The notes beneath the pieces are model-generated. The model saw only the letters and a program-made list of their open reading frames with translations. It was not told the origin of the DNA and did not search any database. The position numbers were made by a program, and so were the translations under genes. From NCBI RefSeq assembly GCF_051307055.1, contig NZ_CP149994.1, forward strand, positions 2,542,001 to 2,606,000: DNA of 64,000 nt. The letters are read 5' to 3'. Positions 42,583 through 51,674 of this stretch are shown piece by piece. This DNA is from Dryocola sp051307055 (lineage in GTDB: Bacteria > Pseudomonadota > Gammaproteobacteria > Enterobacterales > Enterobacteriaceae). Position 1 is the first letter of the stretch. Each line of letters begins with the position of its first letter.

Positions 42583-43080
42583 ATGCTGAAAACAGAAATG
42601 GTTGAAAAACTTAACGAACAGATGAACCTTGAACTCTACTCCTCGTTGCTTTATCAGCAGATGAGCGCATGGTGCAGCTACCATAGCTTTGAAGGCGCCG
42701 CGGCGTTCCTGCGCCGCCACGCTCAGGAAGAGATGGAGCATATGCAGCGCCTGTTCGCCTATTTGACCGATACCGGAAATATGCCGCGCATTAACGCAAT
42801 CCCGACGCCTTTTAGCGAATATGAATCGCTGGACGCTTTATTTCAGGCGACCTATGAACACGAGCAGTTAATTACCGGCAAGATTAATGAGCTGGCACAC
42901 GCGGCGATGACTTCTCAGGATTATCCGACCTTTAATTTCCTGCAGTGGTACGTTGCCGAGCAGCATGAAGAAGAGAAGCTGTTTAAATCCGTGCTGGATA
43001 AACTTAGCCTGGTCGGTAAAAGCGGCGAAGGTCTCTACTTTGTGGATAAAGAACTCTCCACCCTTGATACCCAGGCCTGA
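42583..43080 (+). CDS. ftnA: Ferritin FtnA
   Basis: 165 residues from the ATG at 42583 (GGAG upstream), E. coli length. Ferroxidase residues are present: Glu17 in N-L-E-L-Y, Glu50/His53 in E-E-M-E-H, Glu94 in T-Y-E-H-E. It assembles a 24-subunit shell that oxidises and stores iron. The AT-rich 250 bases upstream include AATAATTATTATT-type repeats that may be Fur/H-NS targets as in E. coli, but I could not define a Fur box. Confidence 0.98.
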   Translation: MLKTEMVEKLNEQMNLELYSSLLYQQMSAWCSYHSFEGAAAFLRRHAQEEMEHMQRLFAYLTDTGNMPRINAIPTPFSEYESLDALFQATYEHEQLITGKINELAHAAMTSQDYPTFNFLQWYVAEQHEEEKLFKSVLDKLSLVGKSGEGLYFVDKELSTLDTQA

Positions 43081-43101
43081 TGTGAAGCGTTAAGCCTGAT
43101 A

Positions 43102-43131
43102 CGGGCCGAAGCGCTGTTGCGCTTCGGCCCG
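43102..43131. terminator. Terminator between ftnA and yecA
   Basis: Perfect 13-base arms CGGGCCGAAGCGC / GCGCTTCGGCCCG, 4-base loop, then TTTTAGTTTT on the plus strand. Confidence 0.9.
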
Positions 43132-43139
43132 TTTTAGTT

Positions 43140-43715
43140 TTAATGCAGGCTGGAGTGCTGCCTGTTCTGCCAGTAAGCAAATACGCTCAGTGCGGCAGGT
43201 TTGATCTCCTCAATGCTGTCGATAAACACTTCATGCGACAGGCTATCAAGCTCATCAAACTTCTCTTCCAGCCCGTGCAGAGCAATCGGCTTGAGCATGG
43301 CGCGCAGCTCTTCAGGCAGCGGCTCAACGTCCCACAGCATAACGCCGCGCATATAGCCAAAGCACCACTCTTCCACGATGGTGAACTCCTGCTCTTCAAC
43401 AATGCTGGTGCCGAAAAGCGGCTCATATTGTTCCGGATAGCCGCTCAGGCGCTCCGCAATATCGTTGACATGCTTGAAGGTGAGCGCAACGAACTTTTTC
43501 AATTCCTCTTCTGATTCCCAGAGCGGCTGGTCCCCTTCGCCACCCCAGAATGCGGCAAACGTCGCCTCCGGCCCCACCTCTTTCGGCCCGGAGAGAATGG
43601 CGGTCAGCATGCCGTCCATTTCAGCAACGTCCATAATGGAGCGCTCGGTAGCGTGCTTCAGCAGCACGTCATCAAGCCATTCAATCTCTTCTTCTGTTAA
43701 TGGTCCCTGGTTCAT
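43140..43715 (-). CDS. yecA: YecA family protein (UPF0149) lacking the SEC-C tail
   Basis: 191 residues from the ATG at 43715 (the ATG one codon earlier is also possible; AGGAG precedes both). The UPF0149 helical domain is complete, with G-P-L-x-E-x-E-I-E-W-L-D-D at the start and T-I-V-E-E-W-C-F-G-Y-M-R-G-V in the middle. E. coli YecA (221 residues) continues with a zinc-binding SEC-C motif P-C-P-C-G-S-G...C-C-L-H. Here that region is missing and the protein ends H-S-S-L-H. Function unknown; the SEC-C part in E. coli binds SecB/ribosomes. Confidence 0.85.
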   Translation of the reverse strand: MNQGPLTEEEIEWLDDVLLKHATERSIMDVAEMDGMLTAILSGPKEVGPEATFAAFWGGEGDQPLWESEEELKKFVALTFKHVNDIAERLSGYPEQYEPLFGTSIVEEQEFTIVEEWCFGYMRGVMLWDVEPLPEELRAMLKPIALHGLEEKFDELDSLSHEVFIDSIEEIKPAALSVFAYWQNRQHSSLH

Positions 43716-43876
43716 CATCCGGGCTCCTGTAATGACTGGGTTTTTCACGCGCCTGTCGGTGAGTATAAGAACATATCAGGCAAGATAGCGGGAAAGGGAG
43801 ATTGCAGGCAATAAAAAACCACCCGAAGGTGGTTTACACGACACTGCTTATCATTGATTTTATTCTTGTGTTCCCA

Positions 43877-43963
43877 TGGTGCCCGGGGCGGGACTTGAAC
43901 CCGCACAGCCATACAGCCGAGGGATTTTAAATCCCTTGTGTCTACCGATTTCACCACCCGGGC
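43877..43963 (-). tRNA. leuZ: tRNA-Leu(UAA)
   Basis: 87 bases with encoded CCA, long variable arm (CTCGGCTGTATGGCTG region), T-loop GGTTCAAGTCC and a TAA anticodon inside TTTAAAA. First of three tRNAs in the E. coli order. Confidence 0.97.
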
Positions 43964-43975
43964 TCGGGAAGAAAG

Positions 43976-44049
43976 TGGAGGCGCGTTCCGGAGTCGAACC
44001 GGACTAGACGGATTTGCAATCCGCTACATAACCGCTTTGCTAACGCGCC
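43976..44049 (-). tRNA. cysT: tRNA-Cys(GCA)
   Basis: 74 bases, GGCGCGTT acceptor arm, anticodon loop TTGCAAT (GCA), T-loop GGTTCGACTCC, encoded CCA. Confidence 0.97.
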
Positions 44050-44100
44050 AAAACTTTTTGCCTTTGCAGGCTGTAACAGAGCTTCTCTGCCACATAAATC

Positions 44101-44176
<76 letters not shown>

Positions 44177-44335
44177 AAATTTTTACAAGTGAACCTGGCT
44201 GCTAATCACTTGATTTTATTATCTTCCGGCAAGCCATGCCGCCGTTCGATGCGTTGCATTCTACTTAGATGCCGCAGTGAGTCAATGAAATTTTCCTGTC
44301 CCGCGTTTCGTTTGCTGAATTTTGCGCCGCTTAGA

Positions 44336-44884
44336 TCACGGTTCGAGCAAATCGCCGCGTGCGGCGGCCAGATACTGGAACATAGACCAGAAGGTTAATA
44401 CCGCGGCGATGAAGAAAAGACCGATGCCGGCGTACTCAATCCACATATTCGGGCGCCACAGCATGCCAATCAGAGCCAGCATCTGCGCCATGGTCTTGGT
44501 TTTACCAATCCACGACACCGCAACGCTGCTGCGCTTGCCGATTTCCGCCATCCACTCGCGCAGCGCAGAGATAATAATCTCACGGGCGATCATGGTCGCT
44601 GCCGGAAGCGTAACCCACCAGGCGTGATAGTGTTCGACCACCAGCACAAGGGCCACGACAACCATCACCTTATCCGCTACGGGATCGAGGAACGCCCCGA
44701 AGCGGGTGCTTTGATTCCAGCGGCGCGCGAGAAATCCGTCAAACCAGTCTGTTATGGCTGCCAGCCAGAAGATAAAAGCGCACAGGAAAGGCGCCCAGCT
44801 GAACGGCAGATAAAAAGCCAGCACAAAGAACGGAATGAGAAAGACACGAAACAGAGTAAGCAACGTTGGGATATTAAATTGCAT
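44336..44884 (-). CDS. pgsA: Phosphatidylglycerophosphate synthase PgsA
   Basis: 182 residues, E. coli length. CDP-alcohol phosphotransferase motif D-W-F-D-G-F-L-A-R-R...G-A-F-L-D-P-V-A-D-K with all eight conserved residues. Inner-membrane enzyme that makes phosphatidylglycerol phosphate from CDP-diacylglycerol and glycerol-3-phosphate. It lies 57 bases after uvrC. Confidence 0.98.
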   Translation of the reverse strand: MQFNIPTLLTLFRVFLIPFFVLAFYLPFSWAPFLCAFIFWLAAITDWFDGFLARRWNQSTRFGAFLDPVADKVMVVVALVLVVEHYHAWWVTLPAATMIAREIIISALREWMAEIGKRSSVAVSWIGKTKTMAQMLALIGMLWRPNMWIEYAGIGLFFIAAVLTFWSMFQYLAAARGDLLEP

Positions 44885-44941
44885 AGTGCCGGATAACTGT
44901 CTGTCGTAAGTGGGAATTGTCCCTATGTTGCTACAGCGGCC

Positions 44942-46774
44942 TCAATGTTTCAACGAGTAGTAGATCTTTTCTGCCAGCTGCTGCGAGATACCCGGCACTT
45001 TTGCGATTTCTTCAACGGATGCGTTCATTAACGGTTGCAATCCACCCATATACTTTAACAACATCTGGCGGCGTTTTGGCCCGATGCCCTCGATGGTTTC
45101 CAGCGAGCTGGTATTTTTTACTTTGGCTCGTTTTTTCCGGTGCCCGCTGATAGCGTGATTGTGCGAATCGTCGCGGATATGCTGAATAACATGCAGCGCG
45201 GGCGAATCCGGTGGTAAAGAGAAACCTTCCCCTTCCGGCTCAAAGAAGAGCGTCTCAAGGCCAGCCTTGCGGTCTGTGCCTTTGGCCACGCCCAGCAGCA
45301 GCGGATGATGCTTATCCCAGGTCACGTCGAGTTCGGCAAACACCGTTTTAGCCTGGCTCAGCTGCCCTTTCCCGCCGTCTATCAAAATAACGTCCGGGAT
45401 TTTACTCTCTTCAATGGCCTTGCCATAGCGACGGCGCAGCACCTGGTTCATGGCGGCATAATCATCGCCCGGCGTGATGCCGGAAATATTGTAGCGACGG
45501 TATTCCGCACGCAGCGGGCCGTTGGCATCAAACACCACGCAGGAGGCCACCGTTTGCTCGCCCATCGTATGGCTGATGTCGAAACACTCCATCCGCTTAA
45601 TTTCCGGCAGGTTGAGCGTCTGCGCCAGCGCCAGCAGACGCTGATGGATAGTGGATTGCTGAGAAAGCCGCGTGACCAGCGCCGTGGCGGCATTGGTGCG
45701 CGCCAGCTTCAGGTAGCGAGCGCGATCGCCGCGAGGTCTGGTCTGGACGTTAATACGTCGCCCGGCCATCTCTGAGAGCGAGTCAGCCAGCAGCGTTTTG
45801 TCCGGCAGCGTGAAATCGAGCAGGATTTCTCCCGGCAGGGTTCGCATCTGGCTGCCCTGCAGATAGAACTGGCCGACAAAGGTCTCGACCACTTCCGCAA
45901 GCTCGGTGCCGCCCGGCACCTTCGGGAAATAGCTGCGGCTGCCAAGGACTTTGCCCTGGCGGATAAACAGCACGTGCACGCAGGCCATGCCGTTGTCGAA
46001 CGCCACGCCGATAACGTCCAGGTCATCGCCCATATTGGAGACGAACTGCTTCTCTGTAATACGTCGCACCGCCTGGATCTGATCCCGGATACGCGCCGCG
46101 GCTTCAAATTCAAGGTCTTTGCTCGCCTGCTCCATACGTCCGATAAGCTGCGTCAGCACCTGGTCATCTTTGCCGGAGAGGAAAAGGCGAACGTACTCCA
46201 CCTGCTGAGCGTAGTCGTCTTCGCTCACTAACCCCGCCACGCAGGGACCGAGGCAGCGCCCAATCTGGTACTGCAGGCATGGACGGGAGCGGTTGCGATA
46301 GACGTTATTCTCACACTGGCGGATGGGGAAAACCTTTTGCAGCAGCGCAAGCGTTTCTCTTACGGCATAACCGTTAGGAAACGGGCCGAAGTATTCGCCT
46401 TTCGCATGTTTGGCGCCGCGATGCAGGGCAAGACGCGGATGCGTATCGCCGCTGAGAAAGATAAACGGGTAGGACTTATCGTCGCGCAGCAGCACGTTAT
46501 AGCGCGGCTGGTACAGCTTGATATAGTTGTGTTCAAGCAGCAGCGCTTCCGTTTCGGTATGGGTGACGGTGACATCAATATGATGAATCAGCGCCACCAG
46601 CGCCTCGGTTTTTCGGCTCGACAGATTGCTTCTGAAGTAGCTCGCCAGGCGTTTTTTTAGATCTTTGGCTTTACCGACATAAATAACCGTACTGCTGGCG
46701 TCGTACATACGATAGACGCCGGGTTTGCTGGTGACGGTCTTAAGGAAGGCTTGCGAATCGAATGTCTCACTCAC
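44942..46774 (-). CDS. uvrC: Excinuclease ABC subunit UvrC
   Basis: 610 residues. N-terminal GIY-YIG nuclease (G-V-Y-R-M-Y...I-Y-V-G-K-A) for the 3' cut, a Cys-rich motif, UvrB-binding UVR segment near 205-240, the RNase H-like domain for the 5' cut (E-C-F-D-I-S-H-T and D-G-G-K-G-Q-L), and C-terminal helix-hairpin-helix pair (I-E-G-I-G-P-K-R). It makes the two incisions of nucleotide-excision repair. It overlaps uvrY by 8 bases. Confidence 0.98.
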   Translation of the reverse strand: MSETFDSQAFLKTVTSKPGVYRMYDASSTVIYVGKAKDLKKRLASYFRSNLSSRKTEALVALIHHIDVTVTHTETEALLLEHNYIKLYQPRYNVLLRDDKSYPFIFLSGDTHPRLALHRGAKHAKGEYFGPFPNGYAVRETLALLQKVFPIRQCENNVYRNRSRPCLQYQIGRCLGPCVAGLVSEDDYAQQVEYVRLFLSGKDDQVLTQLIGRMEQASKDLEFEAAARIRDQIQAVRRITEKQFVSNMGDDLDVIGVAFDNGMACVHVLFIRQGKVLGSRSYFPKVPGGTELAEVVETFVGQFYLQGSQMRTLPGEILLDFTLPDKTLLADSLSEMAGRRINVQTRPRGDRARYLKLARTNAATALVTRLSQQSTIHQRLLALAQTLNLPEIKRMECFDISHTMGEQTVASCVVFDANGPLRAEYRRYNISGITPGDDYAAMNQVLRRRYGKAIEESKIPDVILIDGGKGQLSQAKTVFAELDVTWDKHHPLLLGVAKGTDRKAGLETLFFEPEGEGFSLPPDSPALHVIQHIRDDSHNHAISGHRKKRAKVKNTSSLETIEGIGPKRRQMLLKYMGGLQPLMNASVEEIAKVPGISQQLAEKIYYSLKH

Positions 46775-47426
46775 TACTGATTAACGTCTCCGCGCTGAAT
46801 AAACCGTGGCGAATGGCCAGATGCGTCAGCTCCACATCGCCACTGATATTAAGTTTACTGAACATGCGGTAACGGTAGCTGTTAACCGTTTTCGGGCTCA
46901 GATTAAGCTGCTCAGAGATCTCATTGACCTTCTGACCTTTGGTGATCATCAGCATAATCTGTAATTCGCGCTCGGACAAACTGGCGAACGGGGTTTCCGT
47001 TTTTTCCGGTTCTATCTGGCTTAGCGCCATCTGCTGGGCAATATCTGAAGCGATATAGCGCTGGCCGGAATTCACTAATCGAATAGCGTTGACCACATCT
47101 GCTGGAGCCGCGCCTTTACTCAGATAGCCGGCGGCGCCCGCCTGCATCACTTTCGCCGGCAGCGGATTTTCCGTATGAATGGTCAGCATAATAACTTTGA
47201 TATCTGAAGAGTAACGTACAATTTTGCGCGTGGCCTCAAGGCCGCCGATGCCGGGCATATTCATGTCCATTAAAACCACATCGACCGGGTGCGCGCGGCA
47301 CCATTTCACGGCATCCTCACCGCAATTTGCTTCACCTGATATCTTGATCCCTTTGATATCTTCAAGAATGCGTCGTATCCCTGCGCGCACCAGTTCGTGG
47401 TCATCAACAAGAAGAACGTTGATCAA
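46767..47426 (-). CDS. uvrY: Response regulator UvrY (BarA-UvrY system)
   Basis: 219 residues starting at TTG (47426), which I recall is also used in E. coli. Receiver domain with Asp54 (V-L-M-D-M-N-M-P-G) and LuxR-type helix-turn-helix (L-S-E-R-E-L-Q-I-M and Q-L-N-L-S-P-K-T-V-N-S-Y-R). Phosphorylated by BarA in response to short-chain acids, it activates csrB/csrC RNAs and so frees flhDC mRNA and others from CsrA. It is the first gene of uvrY-uvrC. Confidence 0.97.
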   Translation of the reverse strand: MINVLLVDDHELVRAGIRRILEDIKGIKISGEANCGEDAVKWCRAHPVDVVLMDMNMPGIGGLEATRKIVRYSSDIKVIMLTIHTENPLPAKVMQAGAAGYLSKGAAPADVVNAIRLVNSGQRYIASDIAQQMALSQIEPEKTETPFASLSERELQIMLMITKGQKVNEISEQLNLSPKTVNSYRYRMFSKLNISGDVELTHLAIRHGLFSAETLISSE

Positions 47427-47911
47427 AGGATAACTCTCCAGAAAAGGGATAACGCTGCTAAAAGCTTAGGTGCTTATATTAACGGGTTTTCCAGGAACTT
47501 TAAAATGCAAAGAATGGGGAAAGCGGGATTACTCGCAGTTTTCGGAAATTTAGTTTTACAGCGTACGGCCAAAAGAACGCCGGGGTGAAAACCTGTTTAG
47601 TCAGAGAAGCAAAAATGCATAGCAGATTGAAAATCCCACTATATCAAAGGCATAAAATCACGACCATTGGGCTTAAACATACTATTCATTAACGTTTAAT
47701 AAACGAAACATAAACATTTTTACGGCCGCGAGCAGAATTCCGTTTATTATTGCCTTACCGCCGGGCGGTAAAAAAGCGCGCGCAAGCGAGGATAAAATCT
47801 CAGCGCGATCTTAACCACTAATAAAATGATCGACCTGTGTGTTATACTCCGCCGCCTTACAAAACCGTTGCGCCGAATGACGGTGTACTAACCGAGACTT
47901 GAGGAAAATAA
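47427..47911. other. Intergenic region between uvrY and yecF
   Basis: 485 bases, AT-rich in the middle, holding the divergent promoters of uvrY and yecF. A TATACT -10 element at 47843-47848, 64 bases before the yecF ATG, is the only promoter piece I can point to. No RNA gene is evident. Confidence 0.5.
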
Positions 47912-48136
47912 ATGAGCACTCCTGATTTTTCCACCGCTGACAACAATAGCGAACTGGCTATTGAAGTCACCTGCCTGAAAGCCATGTTAACCCAGATGCT
48001 CAAAGCGATGGGCCAGGCTGACGCAGGTAAGGTTATTATTAAAATGGAAAAGCAAATCGCTCAGATGGATGACACGGCGCACGCTGAAGTATTTGGTAAT
48101 ACCGTTAAGCAGATTAAACAAGCTTATCGCCAGTAG
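47912..48136 (+). CDS. yecF: YecF (DUF2594) protein
   Basis: 74 residues. M-S-T-P-D-F-S-T-A near the start, K-A-M-L-T-x-M-L-x-A-M-G-Q-A-D-A-G and the end Q-I-K-Q-A-Y-R-Q are the same as E. coli YecF. A small helical protein of unknown function between uvrY and sdiA. GAGG precedes the ATG. Confidence 0.92.
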   Translation: MSTPDFSTADNNSELAIEVTCLKAMLTQMLKAMGQADAGKVIIKMEKQIAQMDDTAHAEVFGNTVKQIKQAYRQ

Positions 48137-48146
48137 TCGGTGAGTG

Positions 48147-48177
48147 ACGGCGGAATGAAGATACTCTCATCCGCCGT
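48147..48177 (+). terminator. Terminator of yecF
   Basis: ACGGCGGA (48147-48154) and TCCGCCGT (48170-48177), followed by TTTTG. Confidence 0.7.
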
Positions 48178-48209
48178 TTTGTCGTCTGGCACGCAGAACG
48201 GGAAGTCGC

Positions 48210-48932
48210 TCAGATGATCCCGAGCGCCGCCGCATAACAGGCGATTTGCGTTTTATTCGGCGCGTTAAACTTTTTCTGCATATTTTTCTGATGAAAATTA
48301 ACGGTATTTTCGGATATCGATAGAATCATGGCGATCTCCGCCGAGGTTTTCCCCTCCCCCGTCCACTGTAAAATTTCCAGCTCGCGTTTGCTGAGCTTCA
48401 TCGTCATCCCGTCAACGCTGGGATCGGCCAGGCGTGTAAGCGTCATCAGGCTGAGTTCGGCAAGGTATTGCAGACGAGCATTAAGCTCATCATCAGGCAA
48501 TAATTTCCCTTTCAATGATGAACGCGACACCGAAAGCAGCCCCGCCGCTCTGGAAGGTGACAGGACGCATTGCGTAATGCCCCGCCGCAAGCCGTGATCC
48601 TTTGCGGAGTCCCAAAGCTCTGGCGTATCGGCAAACAGTTCGTCGCTCCAGGGCAGAAAGCCGCGCATGAAATTCACCGGTTTTAGCACCGGGTCGATAG
48701 CAAAATAATTCTCGGCCTGATAATGCGCAAGCCAGGCCTGCGGGTAGGATGAAAACACCGATGTTTTTGGGCGGGTAAAAGGTACAGGCTGGCGAACACA
48801 GAACGCAAAATAATCAAATTCTAACGACTGAGTGTATCGGTGAACCGTGGTGGTTACTTCGCAGGCTTCGGTAATAGACTGGAAAGCATCAAGCGTTTCC
48901 CGTCGCCAGCTAAAAAAGTTGCAATCCGGCAT
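48210..48932 (-). CDS. sdiA: LuxR-type quorum-sensing regulator SdiA
   Basis: 240 residues. N-terminal acyl-homoserine-lactone binding domain with F-F-S-W-R-R at the start and Y-Q-A-E-N-Y-F-A-I-D-P-V (Tyr/Asp contacts), C-terminal helix-turn-helix L-S-K-R-E-L-E-I-L-Q-W...S-E-N-T-V-N-F-H. Like E. coli SdiA it has no cognate LuxI here, so it would respond to other species' signals. Next to yecF, the E. coli order. Confidence 0.96.
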   Translation of the reverse strand: MPDCNFFSWRRETLDAFQSITEACEVTTTVHRYTQSLEFDYFAFCVRQPVPFTRPKTSVFSSYPQAWLAHYQAENYFAIDPVLKPVNFMRGFLPWSDELFADTPELWDSAKDHGLRRGITQCVLSPSRAAGLLSVSRSSLKGKLLPDDELNARLQYLAELSLMTLTRLADPSVDGMTMKLSKRELEILQWTGEGKTSAEIAMILSISENTVNFHQKNMQKKFNAPNKTQIACYAAALGII

Positions 48933-49080
48933 TAGATCTAATGTTTCTCCTGAAACAATGGGTACTTACGGCATAAACATGTAACGCCGGGGCGTTAAAA
49001 AAACACATTTGTATGAGTTATCGACCAGGCAGCGCGTTTCTTTAAAAATAAGGCCGCCGGTCGGGAATAAACTTACTTTT

Positions 49081-49101
49081 CCCTCTCCCGCCGGGAGAGG
49101 G
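49081..49101. terminator. GC-rich hairpin between sdiA and tcyN
   Basis: CCCTCTCCCGCCGGGAGAGGG, 10-base arms with a one-base centre. Short T-run (GATTTTC) only on the plus side, so terminator function for tcyN on the minus strand is uncertain. Confidence 0.45.
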
Positions 49102-49108
49102 ATTTTCA

Positions 49109-49861
49109 TTACCGCGTAAGGAATTTCTCCAGGAACTGCTTAGTACGCGGCTGCTGAGGGTTGGCAAACAGATCGCGTGCCGGGCCCTGCTCCACAATGC
49201 GCCCCTGATCCATAAAGATCGCCCTGTCCGCAACGTCGCGCGCAAAGCTCATTTCATGGGTCACGATAACCATGGTGCGCTTTTCCTCGGCCAGCTGGCG
49301 GATAGTGCTTAGCACTTCGCCCACCAGCTCAGGATCCAGCGCCGAGGTCGGCTCATCAAACAGAATAACTTCAGGGCGCATCGCCAGCGCGCGGGCAATA
49401 GCCACACGCTGCTGTTGCCCGCCGGAGAGCCGTCGCGGATAGCTGGTTTCCTTGCCGGTCAGTCCGACTTTCGCCAGCAGCTCGCGCGCAAGCGCCGTCG
49501 CCTCTGCCTTTGGCTCGCCTTTTACGATGACCGGTCCTTCAATAATATTTTCCAGCACCGTGCGGTGCGGGAAGAGATTAAAGCTCTGGAAAACAAAGCC
49601 CACGTGCTGGCGCAGCTCGCGCACCCGGTTTTTCTGTTTGCTCATGGAAACGGCGGCATCGATAGTGATATTGCCAACCTGAATAGTGCCGGACTCAGGC
49701 TGCTCCAGCAAATTGATGCAGCGCAGCAGCGTGGTTTTACCCGAGCCGCTTGGCCCGATGATCGCCACTACTTCACCGGTTTTCACTTCCAGATCGATAC
49801 CGTGCAGCACCGCCTGGCCGTGGAATTTTTTCACCAGCTGTTTTACGTCGATAGCGCTCAT
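49109..49861 (-). CDS. tcyN: L-cystine ABC transporter ATPase TcyN (YecC)
   Basis: 250 residues. Walker A G-P-S-G-S-G-K-T-T near 34-42, Q-loop, L-S-G-G-Q-Q-Q-R signature and Walker B V-I-L-F-D-E-P-T-S-A-L-D. Polar-amino-acid importer ATPase that with TcyL and TcyJ takes up cystine. It overlaps tcyL by 4 bases. Confidence 0.96.
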   Translation of the reverse strand: MSAIDVKQLVKKFHGQAVLHGIDLEVKTGEVVAIIGPSGSGKTTLLRCINLLEQPESGTIQVGNITIDAAVSMSKQKNRVRELRQHVGFVFQSFNLFPHRTVLENIIEGPVIVKGEPKAEATALARELLAKVGLTGKETSYPRRLSGGQQQRVAIARALAMRPEVILFDEPTSALDPELVGEVLSTIRQLAEEKRTMVIVTHEMSFARDVADRAIFMDQGRIVEQGPARDLFANPQQPRTKQFLEKFLTR

Positions 49862-50526
49862 TTTGGCTCCCTGTCCTGGCGGTTAAGCTGATTTTCGAAG
49901 TAGTTTTGCAGGGCGGAAAGCACCGTTGCCATTACCCAGTAAATCAACGAAGCAGCAAGATACATGGTGAACACTTCAAGGGTGCGTGAGGTGATCAACT
50001 GCGCCTGACGGAACAGTTCCGGCACCTGAATGGTCGCCGCAAGCGACGTATCTTTTACCAGGCTGATAAAACTGTTGCTGAGCGGAGGTAACGCCACGCG
50101 CGCGGCCTGCGGCAGGATGGCGCGACGCAGCGTTTGCCACGGCGTCATACCTATACTGGCCGCAGCTTCCCACTGCCCTTTCTCAATAGAAGAGATGGCC
50201 GCCCGCAGCGTTTCAGACGCATAGGCCGCGGTGTTAAGCGACAGCCCAATCATTGCCGCCGGGATAGGATCCAGCTCGATGCCAAACTGCGGCAGACCGT
50301 AATAAATCATAAAGAGCTGCGCTATCAGCGGCGTGCCGCGAAAGATCGACACGTAAAAACGTGACAGCAGAGAAAAAGGTAAAAACGGCGACAGGCGCAT
50401 CAGCGCCAGTAAAAAACCGAGGAGTAACCCGAAGAACATACCGCCGATACTGAGCTGCAGCGTGAAAACGGCGCCCCTGAGCAGGTACGGCGCCGAATCC
50501 AGCACCAGTTGAAGGCTCTCTTGCAT
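49858..50526 (-). CDS. tcyL: L-cystine ABC transporter permease TcyL (YecS)
   Basis: 222 residues, about five membrane helices of the HisMQ type; the E-A-A-x-S-I-G-M-x-x-W-Q-T-L-R-R-A-I-L-P coupling loop that contacts the ATPase is clear. 37 bases after dcyD, 4-base overlap with tcyN. Confidence 0.96.
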   Translation of the reverse strand: MQESLQLVLDSAPYLLRGAVFTLQLSIGGMFFGLLLGFLLALMRLSPFLPFSLLSRFYVSIFRGTPLIAQLFMIYYGLPQFGIELDPIPAAMIGLSLNTAAYASETLRAAISSIEKGQWEAAASIGMTPWQTLRRAILPQAARVALPPLSNSFISLVKDTSLAATIQVPELFRQAQLITSRTLEVFTMYLAASLIYWVMATVLSALQNYFENQLNRQDREPK

Positions 50527-50563
50527 ACTTAAATCACACCCTGTCTGATTTTCTTATTATGAG

Positions 50564-51550
50564 TTATACATGCGGATGGTAAGCGAACAGCGCAGGCGCC
50601 CCACCGGTATGCACAAAAATTATCGGCCCTTCATCCTTAAAGCGTTTTTGCGCCACGCCGTCAATTAACCCGGCCATCGCTTTGCCGGTGTAAACCGGAT
50701 CGAGCAAAATACCCTCCAGCCGCGCCAGCAGTTTGATGGCCTCAAGCCCTTCTTCGTTAGGCGTGCCGTAACCCGGCGCAAAATAGTCGTCCCAAAGGTG
50801 GATGGGCGCGGAGGCGGTTAAAGCTAACGAATGCGCCACGGCCTTTTGCAAAGCTTCCACCTTCGGCAGCTGTTGGGTGACGGTCCGGGAAACCGTTACG
50901 CCGATAAGATCGACATCCGGCATCACCTGCTCAAGCCCGACGGCCAACCCCGCGTGCGTGCCTGCGCTACCGGAAGCCACAACAATGGATGAAACGCTCA
51001 CCGCCCCTTCGCACTGCTGGGCGATTTCCAGCGCGCTTTCCACGTAGCCGAGCGCGCCAAGGGCGTTAGAACCGCCAACCGGGATCACATAAGGACGGAA
51101 CCCCTGCGCTTCGAGCCGCGTGGCGATCTCCTCAAGCTGCTGGTCGGGCGCGTGCAGCGCATCGCACATTTCAATTTCAGCATCAAAGAGATCGAGCAGC
51201 AGACGGTTGCCGTTAGTAAGGTAGTTGTCAGCATGGGTTGCTATAGGGTTTTCAAGCAGGGCGACGCATTTAAGGCCAAGCTTTGCCGCAACGGCCGCCG
51301 TCTGACGAACATGGTTCGACTGAATCGCGCCGGCGGTCACCAGCGTATCGGCCCCTTCGCGCAACGCGTCGGCGGCCAGAAACTCCAGCTTGCGCAGCTT
51401 GTTGCCGCCCATCGCCACAGGCGTGGCGTCGTCACGTTTGATGTAGATTTCGCGACCGAGGTAATCAGAAAAACGCGACAGGTACTCAAGCGGCGTGGGA
51501 CCGCCGATAAGCTCCAGACGCGGAAAACGTGTCAGGTTATGCAGTGACAT
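50564..51550 (-). CDS. dcyD: D-cysteine desulfhydrase DcyD
   Basis: 328 residues, PLP-dependent fold of the ACC-deaminase group. The PLP lysine lies in G-G-N-K-L-R-K-L-E near 48-56, and G-A-I-Q-S-N-H-V-R-Q is the ligand-binding loop. It breaks D-cysteine into pyruvate, sulfide and ammonia. It sits between tcyJ and tcyL as in E. coli, linking cystine uptake with D-cysteine removal. Confidence 0.96.
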   Translation of the reverse strand: MSLHNLTRFPRLELIGGPTPLEYLSRFSDYLGREIYIKRDDATPVAMGGNKLRKLEFLAADALREGADTLVTAGAIQSNHVRQTAAVAAKLGLKCVALLENPIATHADNYLTNGNRLLLDLFDAEIEMCDALHAPDQQLEEIATRLEAQGFRPYVIPVGGSNALGALGYVESALEIAQQCEGAVSVSSIVVASGSAGTHAGLAVGLEQVMPDVDLIGVTVSRTVTQQLPKVEALQKAVAHSLALTASAPIHLWDDYFAPGYGTPNEEGLEAIKLLARLEGILLDPVYTGKAMAGLIDGVAQKRFKDEGPIIFVHTGGAPALFAYHPHV

Positions 51551-51634
51551 GAGCTACTCCATTAAGGCGGAACGAAAATTCCCCATCCCTTCATTATGTA
51601 CCAGCGAGGGCCATTGCCTGCAAATGCAAATAAA

Positions 51635-51658
51635 AAAGGTGCTGTTTTCAGCACCTTT
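51635..51658 (-). terminator. Terminator after tcyJ
   Basis: AAAGGTGCTG / CAGCACCTTT, 4-base loop, then T-T-T-T-T-T-A on the minus strand. Leaky termination here would favour binding protein over dcyD-tcyLN. Confidence 0.85.
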
Positions 51659-51674
51659 CAGAGGTAAACGGGAA

